Shown here: positions 40,345 through 54,360 of the stretch, in pieces
Numbering within the stretch: position 1 is the stretch's first letter
Layout: each line of letters starts with the position of its first letter
Assembly (NCBI GenBank): GCA_025603075.1
Contig: MU626324.1
Span: forward strand, 1-64,000
DNA from: Neoconidiobolus thromboides FSU 785
Lineage: Eukaryota > Entomophthoromycota > Entomophthoromycetes > Entomophthorales > Neoconidiobolaceae
DNA: 64,000 nucleotides
Reading direction: 5' to 3'
Notes under the pieces: generated by a model
Told to the model about the DNA's origin: nothing
Seen by the model: only the letters and a program-made list of their open reading frames with translations
The model's database searches: none
Position numbers and translations under genes: made by a program

Positions 40345-40722
40345 TGAATTTTGTTTTAAGTAGTTTTTTTTTATTTTTTGTTGAGTTTTTTATTGATATG
40401 AATTAACAAACTAATTAATGAAATTAGAATTTATATAGTTCTTTCTTTTTTAAAATCTTATTTTAGTTTATTGATTATTATTCAAAGCTCTTATTGTTGA
40501 ATATAATATTTTTAAATAAATTAAAATTGCTCAAAAATAAACAACAATAATAGGATACTATTATCTAACTAATCAAATTATAATGATAACAATATAATAA
40601 TAAAAATTAAAACAAAAACAGTCTTATTATTTTAGTAAAAAAACTAACAAAACATAACTTTCTATTAACTATTTTAATAAATCATTACCCTCCCCTGCTT
40701 TCAACTATTGAATTTTCATGCC
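40345..40722. other. Convergent 3' spacer, nothing recognised
   Basis: 378 bp of AT-rich DNA between the stops of SmgGDS (+) and the AVT transporter (-); presumably both 3' UTRs. Confidence 0.5.
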
Positions 40723-42107
40723 TTATTTTGTATACTTATTAATAATGTCTACAATTGCTAAATAAGCGCCAAGAATACAACCTACAAGAGCCACAATCAA
40801 TACTAACAACATCCAAAGATATTCCCAATAAGGTCGTCCTTTAAACCCAAATAATTTAACATGACAAATAATAGGAATAATAAACACAACAGCACAATTG
40901 GATAAAGCGCCCAAAAGTGACATAAAAAATGGGAAATCAGGTACATAAATAGCAATTAATGATAAGGAGATTAAAGCCACTAATCTTATTACACTACGAA
41001 TTAAAAATTCATTAATTTTACTATAATGTTCTCGATCAATATTGAATCGTTTTTCAACTTCCAATGAAAATGCACATAATGTTATTGGTATAACCAATAT
41101 AACATGTAAAGTTATAGTGGCAGTGGCTATAGTATTGGGCAATTCAGCTGGTAATGATTTCATTATAGGCGATTGTACATGAATACCATAAACATAGTAA
41201 CCAACAATACCAATTAAAGCATAAAATAAAAAAATTGTGGTCATTGAAAATCCTAGAACCTTAGTCCAATTTTTTGGTTTTTTCATACTAGCTTCAATAT
41301 GTGGATAAACTACATTACCACCAAAAGAAAATGCAATTGTAGCTAACGATACTGGTATTTCAGGCCAATTGACTACCTGTGTTTCATTTAAAGTTTGATT
41401 TTTTAAGTCTAATAAACCAGCTACAACAGATACTACAACTACAACAAAGGTAGCTAAAGCTCCAAAAGAAGATAGCCAAGCTACTTCTTTTAAGGTTTTT
41501 AATGAAATATAAGGAATAATAATTACTGCCCCACCAATAGCCGTCCAAACTTCCAATGGTAATTCGGTATAATTATACGTCACTGCTAATTGATAAACAT
41601 TGATACCCACTAACATAACATACAAACAAGAGACTCCTAAGAGTGTTGTATAATGAAATATTTGTACAATAAATTTACCCCATTTTCCAAACGATGCTTC
41701 CCCAATTTCTGGATATGAGTGTAATCTCTCACCTTCTTTACAATATAAACATTCCATCAATAATCGCCCTGTATAAAAGGACATACAAGCTGATAAAGCA
41801 AGGAATAAAACGGCTATCCAGCCCCCTTGTTTTAAGGCATAGGGGATGCCCAACGTACCAGTACCTGCAACGACGCAAACTACATTGAAATAAGCACCAA
41901 AACTCGAACCAGTACGCGAAAAGCCTTCTTCTCCTTTAATAGTTTGAGTTAAGCTGTTGTTGGAGTCACTATATATATTGGTGATGTCTAAGGAATTTGA
42001 GTTAGGGAAGAAATGTTAGGAAATTATCAAAAGTTTTTACCTTTTTTTACATTATTAGTAGAGAATGTATCTCTTAATTCATAATCATTGTCAACTGTTG
42101 TAGACAT
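40723..42107 (-). CDS. AVT/SLC32-type amino acid transporter
   Basis: Multi-span transporter of the amino acid/auxin permease (AAAP) family, probably moving neutral amino acids across the vacuolar or another endomembrane by H+ exchange. Exons 42107-42041 and 41987-40723 give 443 residues. A short polar N-terminus is followed by about eleven hydrophobic helices. The first, VVCVVAGTGTLGIPYALKQG, has the family's G(T/I)LGIPYA..xGGW signature; later VAWLSSFGALATF and TIAFSFGGNVVYPHIEASMK (F.Y.G..v.P.i...M+.P) are also typical. Substrate cannot be read from sequence. The apparent open frame extends only from a TTG; the true start needs the 53-nt intron and gives MSTTVDNDYEL. Confidence 0.88.
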
Positions 42108-43886
42108 TATGATACTTCTTTTTTATTGAAAAATTGAAGAAATCTCAAATAAAGTGGTGTTTAATTTGAATTAAAAGTTAATAAACAGAGATTATTAAAA
42201 TTTGTTTTATTTTATTTATGAAAATCTTTGTAATTTTTATCGAGAAGAACTAATTCCTTAATTTAGTAGCTTTAAATTTTACTGATTATTATTTCAATCT
42301 TTTGAATGTAATATGAGCTATAACGTGACTTGAGAATTAAGGTGTTTTGGTATTATATAAGCGAATATATGAATTTTTTTGAGATAAAAACTATTATGTT
42401 GAGAATTTAATATTTTAAAATATTTAATATTTTAACAATAAACAATAGTAAGTAATTAGAATCGAGAAGTTATGAGTCATGATTTTAAAAATTTATTCTT
42501 TCAAAATAATATGAAATTGGACTATTTTACTGGTAATTAATTATGATACTCCTTTGGTAATTGAGCAATTAACTAGAAATATTTATTAAGTATACTAGAT
42601 CTTATTCAAATAGGATTTAGTAAAGTTTTATTCACTAATATTAGCGAGGTAAGTTCTTAATCTTATTTTTTACTTTGCTAAATTGAATAATATAGAATTA
42701 AAGTTTTAAGAGTTGAATTTTGAAATATTAAAAAAATATAGACAGATAAAGATCTTTTTCCTCCTTTTATTTAATATAAAAAAGCCCATAAATACTTTAA
42801 CTTATGGTTGTTTAAAAAAACTCTACAAAAATTAGCTTATAAAAGAGGCCTTATAAATCAATTTAATAACAGGCCCTGTTATCTTTCATAAAATATAAAA
42901 ATCTAGATAATAATAACACCAGACTATATCTTTTTGATGATAGCTTTGTTTTTTATCTGAGCCTTTATTTAAATATTTATATTGTTTAAAAGCTGATAAT
43001 AACGTATTAGTAATTCGTTATAAACTATAATATTATATAAAAAGTTTTAAAATATTCTATCAGTTTTATTTTTATAAATGGGGTATTTTTTCCAGTTTCA
43101 TCACTTTTTCCTTTCTTTAAGTACTATTTAAGCGGAAAAATTCTTAGTAAAGTTCTTAATATGTCCCCAAATTTTAAATTTAATTTTTTTATATTTTGGC
43201 TAACAAATAAGATAATGATAAGTTAATAACTTTAGCTAAAATAGGCTAATAAGTTTGCTTTTGAAATGCACCTGAATTATTTATTATATAAGTTATCTTT
43301 ATTATATAAATATCAAAATTGTTTTGAAAGTGCATCAAGTTATTTTTGAGGTCACATACTTGAATCTATCTTCAACCTTTGTTTCTTACTACCAAATCTT
43401 TATAAGTAATGAATAGTAGTTACTGAAAGGGCACTCTTTTTTAATAAGATTTTGTCAAATTAGTTTTTTTAAATTCATTTAAAAAAGCATTTAAAATAAT
43501 AGTCTTTTTAAATTTTAATCCAAAATTGTCATTTTTTATTTTAAATTAATATTGTTATGAGGAAAAAAGCTAGGAACTCGAAAATTTAAAATAATAAAGC
43601 TCATGTCTAATTTTATTATATTCGAAGTTTAAAAGTTTTCAAAATGTTTCTAAAGAATTATAAAAAATTTATTTAAGCTTTTGATTTATCTATGTTATCA
43701 AATAATTTAAAAAAATAAAATCAAAAAATCAATCTTTTGATTTTATATCTACAAAAAAGAAAATAAAACTTTGGAAATTTATTTATATTATTCTTAATAT
43801 CTCTTCAATATAAAAAACAAAAGTTATAAAAACAAGAAGTAAAAAAGGAAAAGGCAATAAAGTTAACTAAAAGAGTACGATTGAAA
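42108..43886. other. Divergent intergenic region, about 1.8 kb, one foldback copy
   Basis: Between the starts of the AVT transporter (-) and ATR (+). One foldback element at 43079-43169. The rest is AT-rich with homopurine/homopyrimidine stretches and no recognised gene. Confidence 0.55.
43079..43169 (+). mobile_element. 100-bp foldback element, copy 10 (short)
   Basis: 91 bp, TGGGGTATT...ATGTCCCCA, AA on both sides; core AGTACTATTTAAGCGGAAAA. About 10 bp are missing near the right end compared with other copies. Confidence 0.75.
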
Positions 43887-46800
43887 ATGGATCCCAAAAC
43901 AGAAGAAAATGAGCGGCTAAATACATTGTATGCTGTGACTAGTTTTTGCAATAAATTACCTACTCAAACAAGTCACGAAGAGGCCAAGGCAGTAGTGATG
44001 CAACTAGTAAAGCTGATACTAAAGCAGCAAGGTGATTTTATTGTTGTTAAATATTAATAAAATTAAACACTTTTTTAGCCACGAATTCTACTAACTTGTT
44101 AACGTCTATCAATCTTATACAATATCTAGTCGTAAATCATGCCAAAAAATTGGTGGATATTGTGATTTATCCAGACTTCAATAATGTGGGCAACAAAGTG
44201 GATATAGAGCCAGATAGCAGGTTTGAGGACAATGAATATGATGAGGATGACTTAACAATCACACCATCACAGAATATCATAATTGAAACTTTCATGACAC
44301 ATAAATTTTTACACTCCGAAGACGAAATACCAAACTGTAATGTTGATTACTTAATCACTTATTGTATTTTGAGATTATTTTCTAAAGAAGAGTTAGATAA
44401 TAAATGTTTGGAAATATCCAATGAAACATTGAAAAATATTATTAGTGTCTATTATAAAGATTTCGAGTTTACCCATGCCTATATTTATTTTACCCACCTT
44501 TGGGCATGTTTGAAATGTAATCATCTTTATTATTTTTAAGTTTGAGATTAATCTTTTAGGTACTGTTGTGTGTATTTTAAATGAAACGTTCGACCAAGAA
44601 AAACTCAAACCCCGAGACATATATTCAGCTGAAATCGATAAATTGACAGAGCGTTTTTATAGTGATATACCCCTTAAAAATGCAGTACTTAAGGTAATTT
44701 TTTAAATCAGCTATTTTTATTGAATCTCATCTTTTTAGAAATTCAAATTTTGTCTTCAACCGGAAATAACAAGTATTAAAAATGCATTAGCTTATTTGAA
44801 AAGACTTGCTAAAATTATATTATACATGATGGAGCAATATGAAGGGCTATCAAACTACTGCCCAAGGATGCTTGACTTCTTTATCCAATTGTATCAAGAT
44901 AGAGATGATACTGAAATCTTAGAGGTAATAGTTTGTCAATAATTGCTCACAATGGATTTACTTCTTTATAATAGGTTTTAATCTTAATGAGCAATGTTGA
45001 CGAATTTGATTCATGGGTTCGCCCTTATAGCAAAACTCTACAGCAGAACATTTTTGAATCAGTGCTATTCTATGCCTCTAATTCACTTAGAAACCAAATT
45101 ACTTTGTAAGTTTGTTATTTTGTTTATTTATCATACTAAATTTTTGTAAAGAACAGAAAAGGAAAAAGAAAATCTTATAAGGCAGGAAAGAATTTTTAGC
45201 AGAGCTCTACCTCTTGCTTCACGATCCAGCTATTCCCACGGACAAACTAACTTTCCCAGTACTGATTATTTACATAATCTTGTAACAACTTTTTATCATT
45301 CACCTCCTTATGATGTTGCCATTCTAGTAAGTTTCGATAGATATATCTAAGCTAATATTAAATTTTTATTAGATATCATTATGCAAGTATTTATGCAAGT
45401 ATTTAAGTTCTTTTAGTGATTACCACTTAATTGAAAAGTTAGGATATAACTTTAAATTCCCAACAATTCATTCACAGCTATTTAATTTGATGGGATTAAA
45501 CCAACTTATTCAGTATTATTGGAAAGAAGAAGTTTTTGATGGAGAATTTTATTTTGATATTAACCCAGTAAGTTTATTTTTATTATAAAAGCTATTCAAT
45601 TTTTGACTTTTTTGTAATAGGATATTTTAGAGCATAACAATGAAGATGGCTATACAGATTCAGAACTAGAAGCTGAAGAAATGGGGTAGCTAAAAGTTTT
45701 TGTATTTATTCAAATAATTAATAGGATTCAATTCATTAGGATTACAAAGAAGTTCAAGATATCACATAACAAAGAAACACTCATCAGTAGCACAAAGCCC
45801 CGTAAAATAGGTAGAGGAAGATTCTCAGTGACAGAAAATCTCGATATAATAGATGAAATGATAATCGATGGTAGCCAGAGAAGTAATTTTGAAGCTACAG
45901 TATTGGGCTTTTTAAGTTTGTCTTTTAAAGCATGCTATCAAAAAATTACTAAAGAGGGTAGTTTGGATTGCAGCGATTTTCTTGCTTTTAGTGAGCTATT
46001 CACTACTTTTGGCACTTCACGTTTTAAAGATTATGCTTTCATCTTGGAAAAGTTCCTTGACCTTGCTATGGATGCCATAAAGCTATGGATTGAAGTAAAT
46101 TGATCTATGTGAATGAATAATTATTTAATGAGCTTAACTTTAGGAAATTAGTAATGACATTGAATCTTTTTGCTTAAAAAATGTAGTCAGTTTTATTAGA
46201 GATATTTCTATCTTAGCTACTATTAATACAAAATACACAGGTAATTTTATTAATACAAAGATACAAAGGATTAATTTTTATAGGAGAAAATGCTATTAAG
46301 TTTTATAAGATTTTTTCAGCAGTATGGAGCTATGAACTAGAAACTTCTAATATCGACTTTAACATTGAAAATCGAGAAGTAGATTCAAAAATGATTGAAA
46401 TGCGTGATGAATATATTATTGAGCTTGGAAACATATTAGGTGGATACAAAATTGATTTGAGTAAGGTAAAAAATGACCAAACAGTTTATAACTCTATGTT
46501 ACTTGAAACATTAAAAGGCTTTTCTTGCTTGAAAATTGATAATTTCTCCTTTATTAAAGGATATGCTTTATTGGTATCCCTTGCAAAACCAGAGTCAGAC
46601 GAACTTAACATTGAAGCTCGTCGATTAAGCCCCATTTTTATTCAAACTAGTCCCGATAAATCAAAAAAAAAACTTTTCCAAGGGATTTTGGAATTCTTGA
46701 AGTAAATTAATACATTAAATCTTTACTTTTTTAATCATTGTACACTAGGCCTGTACCTATAGATGATGTTCATAATGCTGACGAGATTAATTATGGTTCA

Positions 46801-49800
46801 GTTAGAACTTTTGGTATGTTATTTTGCGCCTATTCTGGCTTATGCGAAAATCCAAGTAGTGTATTTGATGGTGACTCAAACATTATGTTTTGTAATTTGT
46901 GCGATGTTGTATCTTCAAATAACCCTCATAGAAATTCTAAGGTAAAAAATACATTAAGTAGGAAGCATCTAATAGATAAGGAGCTCTTAAAAAGTTTTGA
47001 TTGGAGTGTCTACTTAACATATCTAGATAGTAGAAATGCTTCTTTAATAAGAGAATTATGTATGAATAGTTTCTATAAAATCATTTCTCATTCCCCATCA
47101 ATTGATCTTAGCAAAGACATTCCTGTGATCATCAATGTTTGTTTTAACTTTTTAAAGGATGCTAGTCATAAAGTAAGACATATAGCTAACTTAATATTAG
47201 TAAAGACTGTAGAATCTGAAAATAAGGCTGAGATTAAAGAAATTAATTATCGGATAGTATTTGATAAAATTGAAGCAAGCTTTATTGATTCTAGTAAATT
47301 CGCAAGTAGAAATATTCTTTATTCATTAATAGATGAGCTTGCGTTTAATGCACCCGAATTTATATTAGCTAAAATTATAGATTTACTAATCAAATTACTT
47401 ATGGACGCTAATGTTATAGATGCAGCGATGATCAGTAATCGAATTCAAAATATTGAAAGGAATAAAAAAACTTGTCTTAAAGAGATTTTTGAGCCACTGT
47501 GGGATTATTTGGTTCCGACCATATTAATTGATTTAGAAAAGGGACGTCGTGCTATTAAAAAGTTAGCACATTTAATGGGATTTTATGTTAGTGATTTAGC
47601 TCAAATAATACATCCCTTTATTTTGCCACAAATTATGTTGAATTGTGATACCAAGAGTTTAGATATTTTGTGTTTGGTTAGTGCTCAAGGCCCAAATGAA
47701 AATACAGAAGTAAATTTAGATTCGACTGAAATTGCTAGGTTGAGGGCTAGTATATGTTTAGCCAATTTAGATAAAATTTTGTCTATTTTACTTCTTGACT
47801 TGAAGAATAATGATGAGCCTATGAGTTTGTTTCTACAGATTGTATCTGAGGAAGATAAACCTTTTTCACTTGCCAAAGCGATAAAGTACTGCACTGATGA
47901 TTTGGTAGAAAATTTAGTGTTTGAGCTCGGAAGTCCAGATAATATAAGGAAGAAAGAAGTAAAGAAAATTTTAAGTTAGCTATATTTTATACTTATTTGA
48001 TTTAGGCTCTTGACGCTTTAAGTTTAGTAGCTAATGCTCTAGATGAATCCAACGGTCAAAATGAAGCAAAAAGTGAAGTAAAAGACTTGTTAGCATCAAA
48101 ATTCATGGGATTTGTTTCAAGGTTTAATATCAAATTGATGAATAAAACAGATAATACAATAAACTCTATTCATCTAAAAATGATCACTGGTGTAGATCGA
48201 GTCATTTCAATAATTGATTCAAGGGTAGATGAGTATGTAACCCAAATACAGGCATTTTTAAGAACTATATTGAGATTTAGAAAGCACCTCACCATTGCTT
48301 TAGAAGTTTGGAAAAATTACATATTTACTCTTGATGAAAGGTCTTTAGCTTTGGTACTAAATGTAGCAGTAGTAACCTTGACAGAGATTTATAGTAAACT
48401 TTCAAAAAAGCAAAAAAGAATCGTAATAGAGATATTGGATGACATATTTAAAAGGTGCTCGGAGGATCGTTCGCTCAATGATTTATCTTTCAAAAAAGAA
48501 GATTACTTGAAATGTATAGGGGAACTTAGTTTACTTCCAGAGAATATTGAAGAGTTCTCAAAGTACAACAAAAAGATTAAAAAACTAAATTCTACAAAAA
48601 ACATTGAAGAGCTCGCTAATCTCCTAATCAGTAATACGAATCACCTAAATAGAGTAGGAAGAGAAAGAGCATTAGAGAAGCTTTATGAGTTTCTATGTGA
48701 TAACCAAGATGTGATATCAAGTTGGGCAATCGAAGTTCCAACAAATACAGTTATTGATAATGCTATTAAACAGCTGATGGACATAATTCACAAACATAAA
48801 GAGCAAGATGATGAAAAAACCAGATATTTAGTTGCTAAATGCTTTGGGGCTATTGGAGCTATTGATCCAAATTGTTTCGAATTTAAACACACACCAAAAA
48901 GAAAATTAATGTTGTTCGATCCTGATTCTAAAGATTCATGCATGAAACTTGCCGCAGATCTAATAAGTAGTAAATTAGTTGAGTTATACCACAAATCGGA
49001 AAATTACTCTGTTCAAATATCGATATCATACTGTTTGCAGGAGTTAATTTCTTTATGTTCATTTGATGATCCAGATATGGATAGTAAGGAGTATAATACA
49101 GATAAAACAATATCACCTAGACTTTGGTTTAGCTTTCCACAATCCACAAGAGAAACACTTCAAGCTTTTACGAGAACTAGACTATCAACTTGGCCTTCAA
49201 CCGCAGAAAAACTTGTATATCCTTATTATAGCCCAGGATTAAATTTCCAAACATGGGTCAAGTCATGGACCATGGATCTCATTGATTATATAGAAGGGGA
49301 GTATTCTAGTCAGCTTTTCAAGCCTTGTTATTATTCAGCGAGTAGCTTTATTGACATTTCGCTCTTTTTATTACCATATATTATATTGACATTGATTGTT
49401 AGAAACAATATAAATATAAAAGTGGGACTTTCAAAGGAATTTAACGCTATTTTAGATATATGGGAAGAAGCCGATAAGTTTAAAGATAAAAAGCTTGATC
49501 CACAGCCAATCCATTTAATTATTAATATTATTGAAGGCTTGAGTCAAATCAAAATGGATATGGAAATACATTTATTTGAGATGTATAATGGTGTATATGG
49601 GGATAGTCTTGGTATGATTAAAAAAAGTATAGAAAAAGATGAAGCTTATTCTAGGTTAAAGAACTTTATCAAAGATATATCGCCATTCAAATTGGCAAAA
49701 GCGGCTATTAATTCAAACTGTTATTATGAGGCTTCGAAATATTTAGAGCAATGCATTAAAATTGAAGAAGCTAAAAATAACTCAAATCAGAAAGTACTAG

Positions 49801-52800
49801 GTGATTTGAATGATGATCTACATTTTGTCTATTCAAAAATAAATGATGAGGATAGTGCAAAGGCAATAATAGATAAATTGGATACCAAAACTATCGAACA
49901 TAAAGTTCGAAATTATGAAGCTATTAAAAATTGGTTAGCAGTAGAAACGAGCTATGAAACATTAAGTAGAAGCAATTCGACCAATTTGGAGAATCAGGTT
50001 GGTTTTACAAATTGTTTGCAAAAATTAGGCTATCATGGGTTAACTAAAAACTATATTCAAGAAATCATTGGGAAGGATCCGGAACGGGAAGCAGATAGTG
50101 GATTAATGAGAGTATTGGATGAATGCTCTTGGAGGGTTTGTAGTTGGGGCGACCCGGATAAGTACTTGAACGATAACACTTTCGATAACGTTGATAAATC
50201 CTTAGGCCAAACATTACTTTCATTTAAAAAGAATAACGGAAAGGGATTTGATGCTGTCAAACTAGAAAATACATGGATGAAGATGTTACCAGATTTTACA
50301 ATAACTATGGATAAGTCATATACTGATGGCTATGAGTCATTAATGTGGGCTCATATGCTATATGAAGTTGAAGACTTTAACAAGTCTTTAGGTGAAGCAG
50401 TTAATAATGAAGATCAAATTGATATAATAAAAAACAAAGCGGCCAAATGGGATTCAAGGCTAAAGGTGGTAGCCCCAACTTATAAAGCTCAAGAAAAAAT
50501 ATTGAATTTGCAACGATCATTGGTTACCATGTATACTAGTCTTCCAGCACCGACAACTTATAATACTCAAACTGTAAGGGCCTCGGACAAAATTAAAGAA
50601 GCTTTGGCTATTAATTTAGTCAAAAGTTCAAAAATTTCAAGAAAAGGAGGATACTACCAAACCTCATTAATTTCTATCCATGAATTCCCAGAATCTGATA
50701 ATCCCCTTTTTATCATAGAGAAGGCAAAATGGTATCGAGGTCAAAACGATATACATAGTGCAATGAGAGTTTTGTCCAACAAGCTTAAAACTGATAATGC
50801 AGAAAAGGAGATTGATTCGAAGCGCTCTAGTAGAAATGGATTTGTTAAAGATGATAAAAATATCTCAGAAATTCGACTTGAATTGATAAAATATCAAATT
50901 GAAGCTAATACTGAGAGTTATGTAGATATCCTTGGTGAATTGGATAAAGTTATTAAAAGTCAACCACATTGGGATAAAGCCCATTATATATCAGCGCTTT
51001 ATTATTTAAATCAAATGGAAGATGAATTAAATGGGCGTGAAGAAAATATTAAATATGACTCTTTAGTACTTAATCTATCAAATGCTGCGGAGCATACCCT
51101 AAAATGTTTGATGAGTAGCTCCAAATATATTTATCAATTACTTCCAAGAATTATTACTTATTGGTTGGATTATTGTGACACAACTTCAGTCAAAGAATAT
51201 AACAAAAAATATGTAGATCTGGTGAATAAATATTTAAAGGGTATGGCTGAAAAACTAAAACCTTACCAATTCTTACCAGTATTGTCTCAATTAATATCAA
51301 GAGTATGTGTAGGATGCAAAGACTTATATAAAATACTTAGTGCTATGATCATAAAGATATTTATAGCATATCCCGATCAAACATTATGGGGATTTTTTAG
51401 TTCATTTTTATCAGAAGACAAGACTAGAAAAGCGCTTAGTATTAAAATAATTGATAAAAGTTCACAAGAAAATAGTAGAGTAGGGGAAATTTACAAGGAA
51501 ATGTTGAAGTTTGAAAGGTTTTTACTTCAACTCAAAAAACTATCTCGAAGCGAAAATCTAAGACCAGGGGCATATAAATTACAAGATGTTATACCTAATT
51601 TTGATACTAAATATCAATTTACTTCATTGTTAATTCCAATAGAATCTCAACTAAAGTTTACCTTACCAAATGATATGAACACGAATTATGATAATAATTT
51701 GAACTTCAACCCTTATAATAACAATTTGATTACAATGAATGGATTTGGTTCAAAGTTACTAGTTATGCCATCAATGATGCGTCCCATCAGATTTGAAATT
51801 AAAGGAAGTGATGGAAATTTATACAGATTTTTATGTAAACCAAAAGATGACTTAAGGAAAGATGCTAGATTAATGGAGTTTTGTAATATATTGAATAAAA
51901 TGTTTTATAAAAATCCGGAAAGTCGAATGAGACACATTAATATCAAAACATTCACTGCACTTCCTATTAATAATTCGGTAGGATTGGTTGAATGGGTGAA
52001 CGATACAGAATGTGTTAAGACTATTATTACAAGTGAATTAAATAAGATAGGTATTGGAGGCAATGATTTATACCTTACTTTAAAAAATGTCCTTGATGCC
52101 AAATTAGCAACTACAAGAGTCAAAAGGATAGATAAGTTTGAGAACAAAGCTAAACCGGCATGTCCACCAGTCTTAATAAATTGGTTTTATAGGCAGTTTC
52201 CTAACGCTGAAGAGTTATATATTGCAAGGAATAAATTTGCACATTCTTTAGCAGCTATGTCAATAGTTGGCTACATTGTCGGCTTAGGTGATAGGCATGG
52301 AGAAAATTTGATGGTAGATACAAAAAGTGGCCAAGTAATGCATGTGGATTTTTCGTGCCTATTCGAACAAGGGCTTGATTTGAGTGTACCAGAGCTTGTC
52401 CCATTTAGATTGACTCATAATTTCGAAGCAATTTTAGGACCCTCAGGATGTGAAGGTGCTTTCCGTACAACATGTGAGATTGTATTACAAATCATGACTG
52501 ATAATAAGCAGATTTTAACATCCAACTTAACTACCTTTTTACATGACCCGTTGGTTGACTTTAATAAGATCCGTCAACCAGCTGATCCTAGTGCTATTAA
52601 TTTTATTGATGCAATTAGAACTGAAAGAATGAGGTTTTTAGAAGAGAAATCCAAAAAACGGCCTCATCCCCGTTTATCCGAGTTTGCACCTGTAAATTCG
52701 CCAATAGCTTTGTGGGTCCTTAAGAGAATTTCTTATAAATTGGATGGTGGATATGGAACTAATATTAAATTATCCCGAAGTGGTTTAGTGACTAGATTGA

Positions 52801-52865
52801 TTAAAGAAGCCACAGACTCAGAGAATTTGTTCTTAATGTATATTGGCTGGGGTAGCGTCTACTAA
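43887..52865 (+). CDS. MEC1: ATR/MEC1/RAD3 checkpoint kinase
   Basis: PI3K-related protein kinase that, with ATRIP/Ddc2, senses RPA-coated single-stranded DNA and starts the replication/DNA-damage checkpoint. Thirteen exons, the last 48006-52865, sum to 8,424 nt or 2,807 residues (human ATR 2,644). Long HEAT-repeat N-terminus, FAT region (PFKLAKAAINSNCYYEASKY...), then the kinase domain: RFLCKPKDDLRKDARLMEF, SVGLVEWVNDTECVK, catalytic GYIVGLGDRHGENLM and HVDFSCLFEQG (DFG position DFS), VPFRLTHNFEAILGPSGCEG, TTFLHDPLVDF. It ends in a FATC domain with LFLMYIGWGSVY. The kinase features match ATR better than TOR, ATM or catalytically dead TRRAP/Tra1 (which lacks the DRH/DFG residues). Twelve introns, all in the 5' half. 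Confidence 0.95.
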
Positions 52866-52988
52866 AATTAAGTCAAAATAAAACTATTGATCTTATGTAA
52901 GTGAAATTGTTTGTTTATTTTGTTATAAAATAGGTTCGATTTTAATATCTTTTTACCTTATATCTAACTATACTGTTTGCTAAACATG

Positions 52989-53089
52989 TGGGGGTATATT
53001 TTTTCACTTAAGAATTTTACTAGTAATTTTTCCACTCAAATGGTACTTAAAAAATGAAAAAAATAATGAAACCAAAAAAAACATCCCCA
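52989..53089 (-). mobile_element. 100-bp foldback element, copy 11
   Basis: 101 bp on the minus strand, TGGGGGTAT...ACATCCCCA, core AATGGTACTTAAAAAATGAA. Left flank TG, right flank TA, so the duplication is not intact. It starts 123 bp after the ATR stop. Confidence 0.75.
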
Positions 53090-53369
53090 TATAGTGCCCA
53101 AAATACTGTCAATGGCTGTGATGATGAGATTACTGATGGTTACCGTATTTGAACCATTATTAAACAATAAAAGTGTTATTAATGAATCTCCAATCAAAAG
53201 TGAGTCCAAAAAAACCACAAACATATATAATATTATAGGTCGTTAGTCATTTTATTTTCTTTATGAAATATGTTTTTTATAGTTTATTTTAAATCTAAAA
53301 CTCGGAATTTTTTCTATGAATATAAAACAAACTAGAAATAAATATAATATTAAAAGGCAGTAATTAATA

Positions 53370-53466
53370 TGGTGATCTCTTATTTAATTTCATTTATTTG
53401 GTTGTTTTTGAATCTATTGAGTGGAAATTTTATTAATAGAGTCTTTAAACAAAAAAAAGATGTGCA
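53370..53466 (+). mobile_element. Decayed 100-bp foldback element
   Basis: Recognised by TGGTGATCT at the left, TTGAGTGGAAATTTTATTAA in the middle (core position) and AAAGATGTGCA at the right. Ends have lost the G/C clusters. Old copy. Confidence 0.4.
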
Positions 53467-53614
53467 TGTGTTTTGAGTTAGCTGTATTTTAGTTATGATT
53501 CTTTTGAACTAAAATATGATTTGTAACTTATTTTAAAATATCATTAATATAAAATAGAGAAGTATGAATTTAATAGTAACTGAAATTGAAAGGTATCCCT
53601 TGTAGCAAGAATAG

Positions 53615-54242
53615 CTATTCCTCTTTTTCGCCTTCAGCATTAAGAGTAGCAGGGATGTTTGAATTGGTGTTTTCTTTATGATTAGTACTATTACTACTAT
53701 TGTTTAAATTATTGTTTTGTGTAGTTGCATTATTTAATGAAGCTTGGATAGCTGCTAATGTGTTTTCTTTTTGTGCTTGTTTACTATTCTTAGCATTATT
53801 GATTAAGCCGACTTTTCCAATATAACTATTGGAGATATTTGGTTTACGAATAGTCCTGATTTCTTCAGATGCAAATCCTGGTATTCTTATATTCCAATTT
53901 CTCTCTGTTTATTATTAAATTACTTAATCCTATATTTATTTTTGATTTTATTTACCTAAATGAAGCTGCACGTCTTTTACTTCCAAATTTTGTGTTTTAC
54001 GGTGCTTGGCTAATCGACATGCTGTACCTACAACGCTTTCAATAAATTCATCTGCTATTTCTAATAAAATCTATATATAAAAATTAACTGTCTAGCCATT
54101 GAAATATTCTTTTACTTACATCTTCTGCGTCTGGATCCATTCTTTCTAATGGGTTTATTTTGCTAACCAAATCTTGTATTCTACGCTTTGACACCAATTT
54201 TGTGTTTTCACTCATCCCTATAGTGCGTGGTTTTGGTTGCAT
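53615..54242 (-). CDS. TAF12: TAF12, TFIID/SAGA histone-fold subunit
   Basis: Histone-fold subunit that pairs with TAF4 in TFIID (and ADA1 in SAGA) for RNA polymerase II initiation. Three exons give about 175 residues. The histone fold is [40 protein letters not shown] and [20 protein letters not shown], ending in [11 protein letters not shown]: the TAF12 C-terminal signature. The tail after it is low complexity (Asn, Thr, Lys) and ends GEKEE. I choose the ATG at 54242 ([10 protein letters not shown]). An in-frame ATG at 54296 would add 18 hydrophobic residues unlike a TAF, and a later one is at MSEN. Short relative to yeast Taf12 (539), which has a long N-terminal extension. It is divergent from PIG-X, 144 bp apart. 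Confidence 0.93.
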
Positions 54243-54360
54243 TGTTAAAAAATGAAAATGAAATTTTACAAAATTAGAAATAAAATGTAATCTCATCTAA
54301 AACGATTGGCTTGAATGCACCAATAAAATAGAAGACGTAATTTTTTTAAAAATAACTTGG

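Larger units (their letters stand above)
52866..53614. other. Convergent 3' spacer with two foldback copies
   Basis: Between ATR (+) and TAF12 (-). Contains one good (52989-53089) and one decayed (53370-53466) foldback element and no coding sequence I can support. Confidence 0.6.

Noticed and set aside
47958-48005. Donor at A|GTTAGC after KKIL in ATR
   Set aside because: It breaks the frame with the next acceptor. The upstream GAA|GTAAAG donor is phase 0 and joins cleanly to ALDALSLVANAL.
43887-52865. Reading this kinase as TRA1/TRRAP or TOR
   Set aside because: Catalytic GLGDRHGEN and DFS are present (TRRAP lacks them), no FRB-type region was seen, and the KDDLRKDARLMEF and FLHDPLVDF blocks match ATR/MEC1.
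54243-54296. In-frame extension of TAF12 to an upstream ATG at 54296
   Set aside because: It would add a hydrophobic, Phe-rich stretch unlike any TAF12; the ATG at 54242 or the next Met is more plausible.
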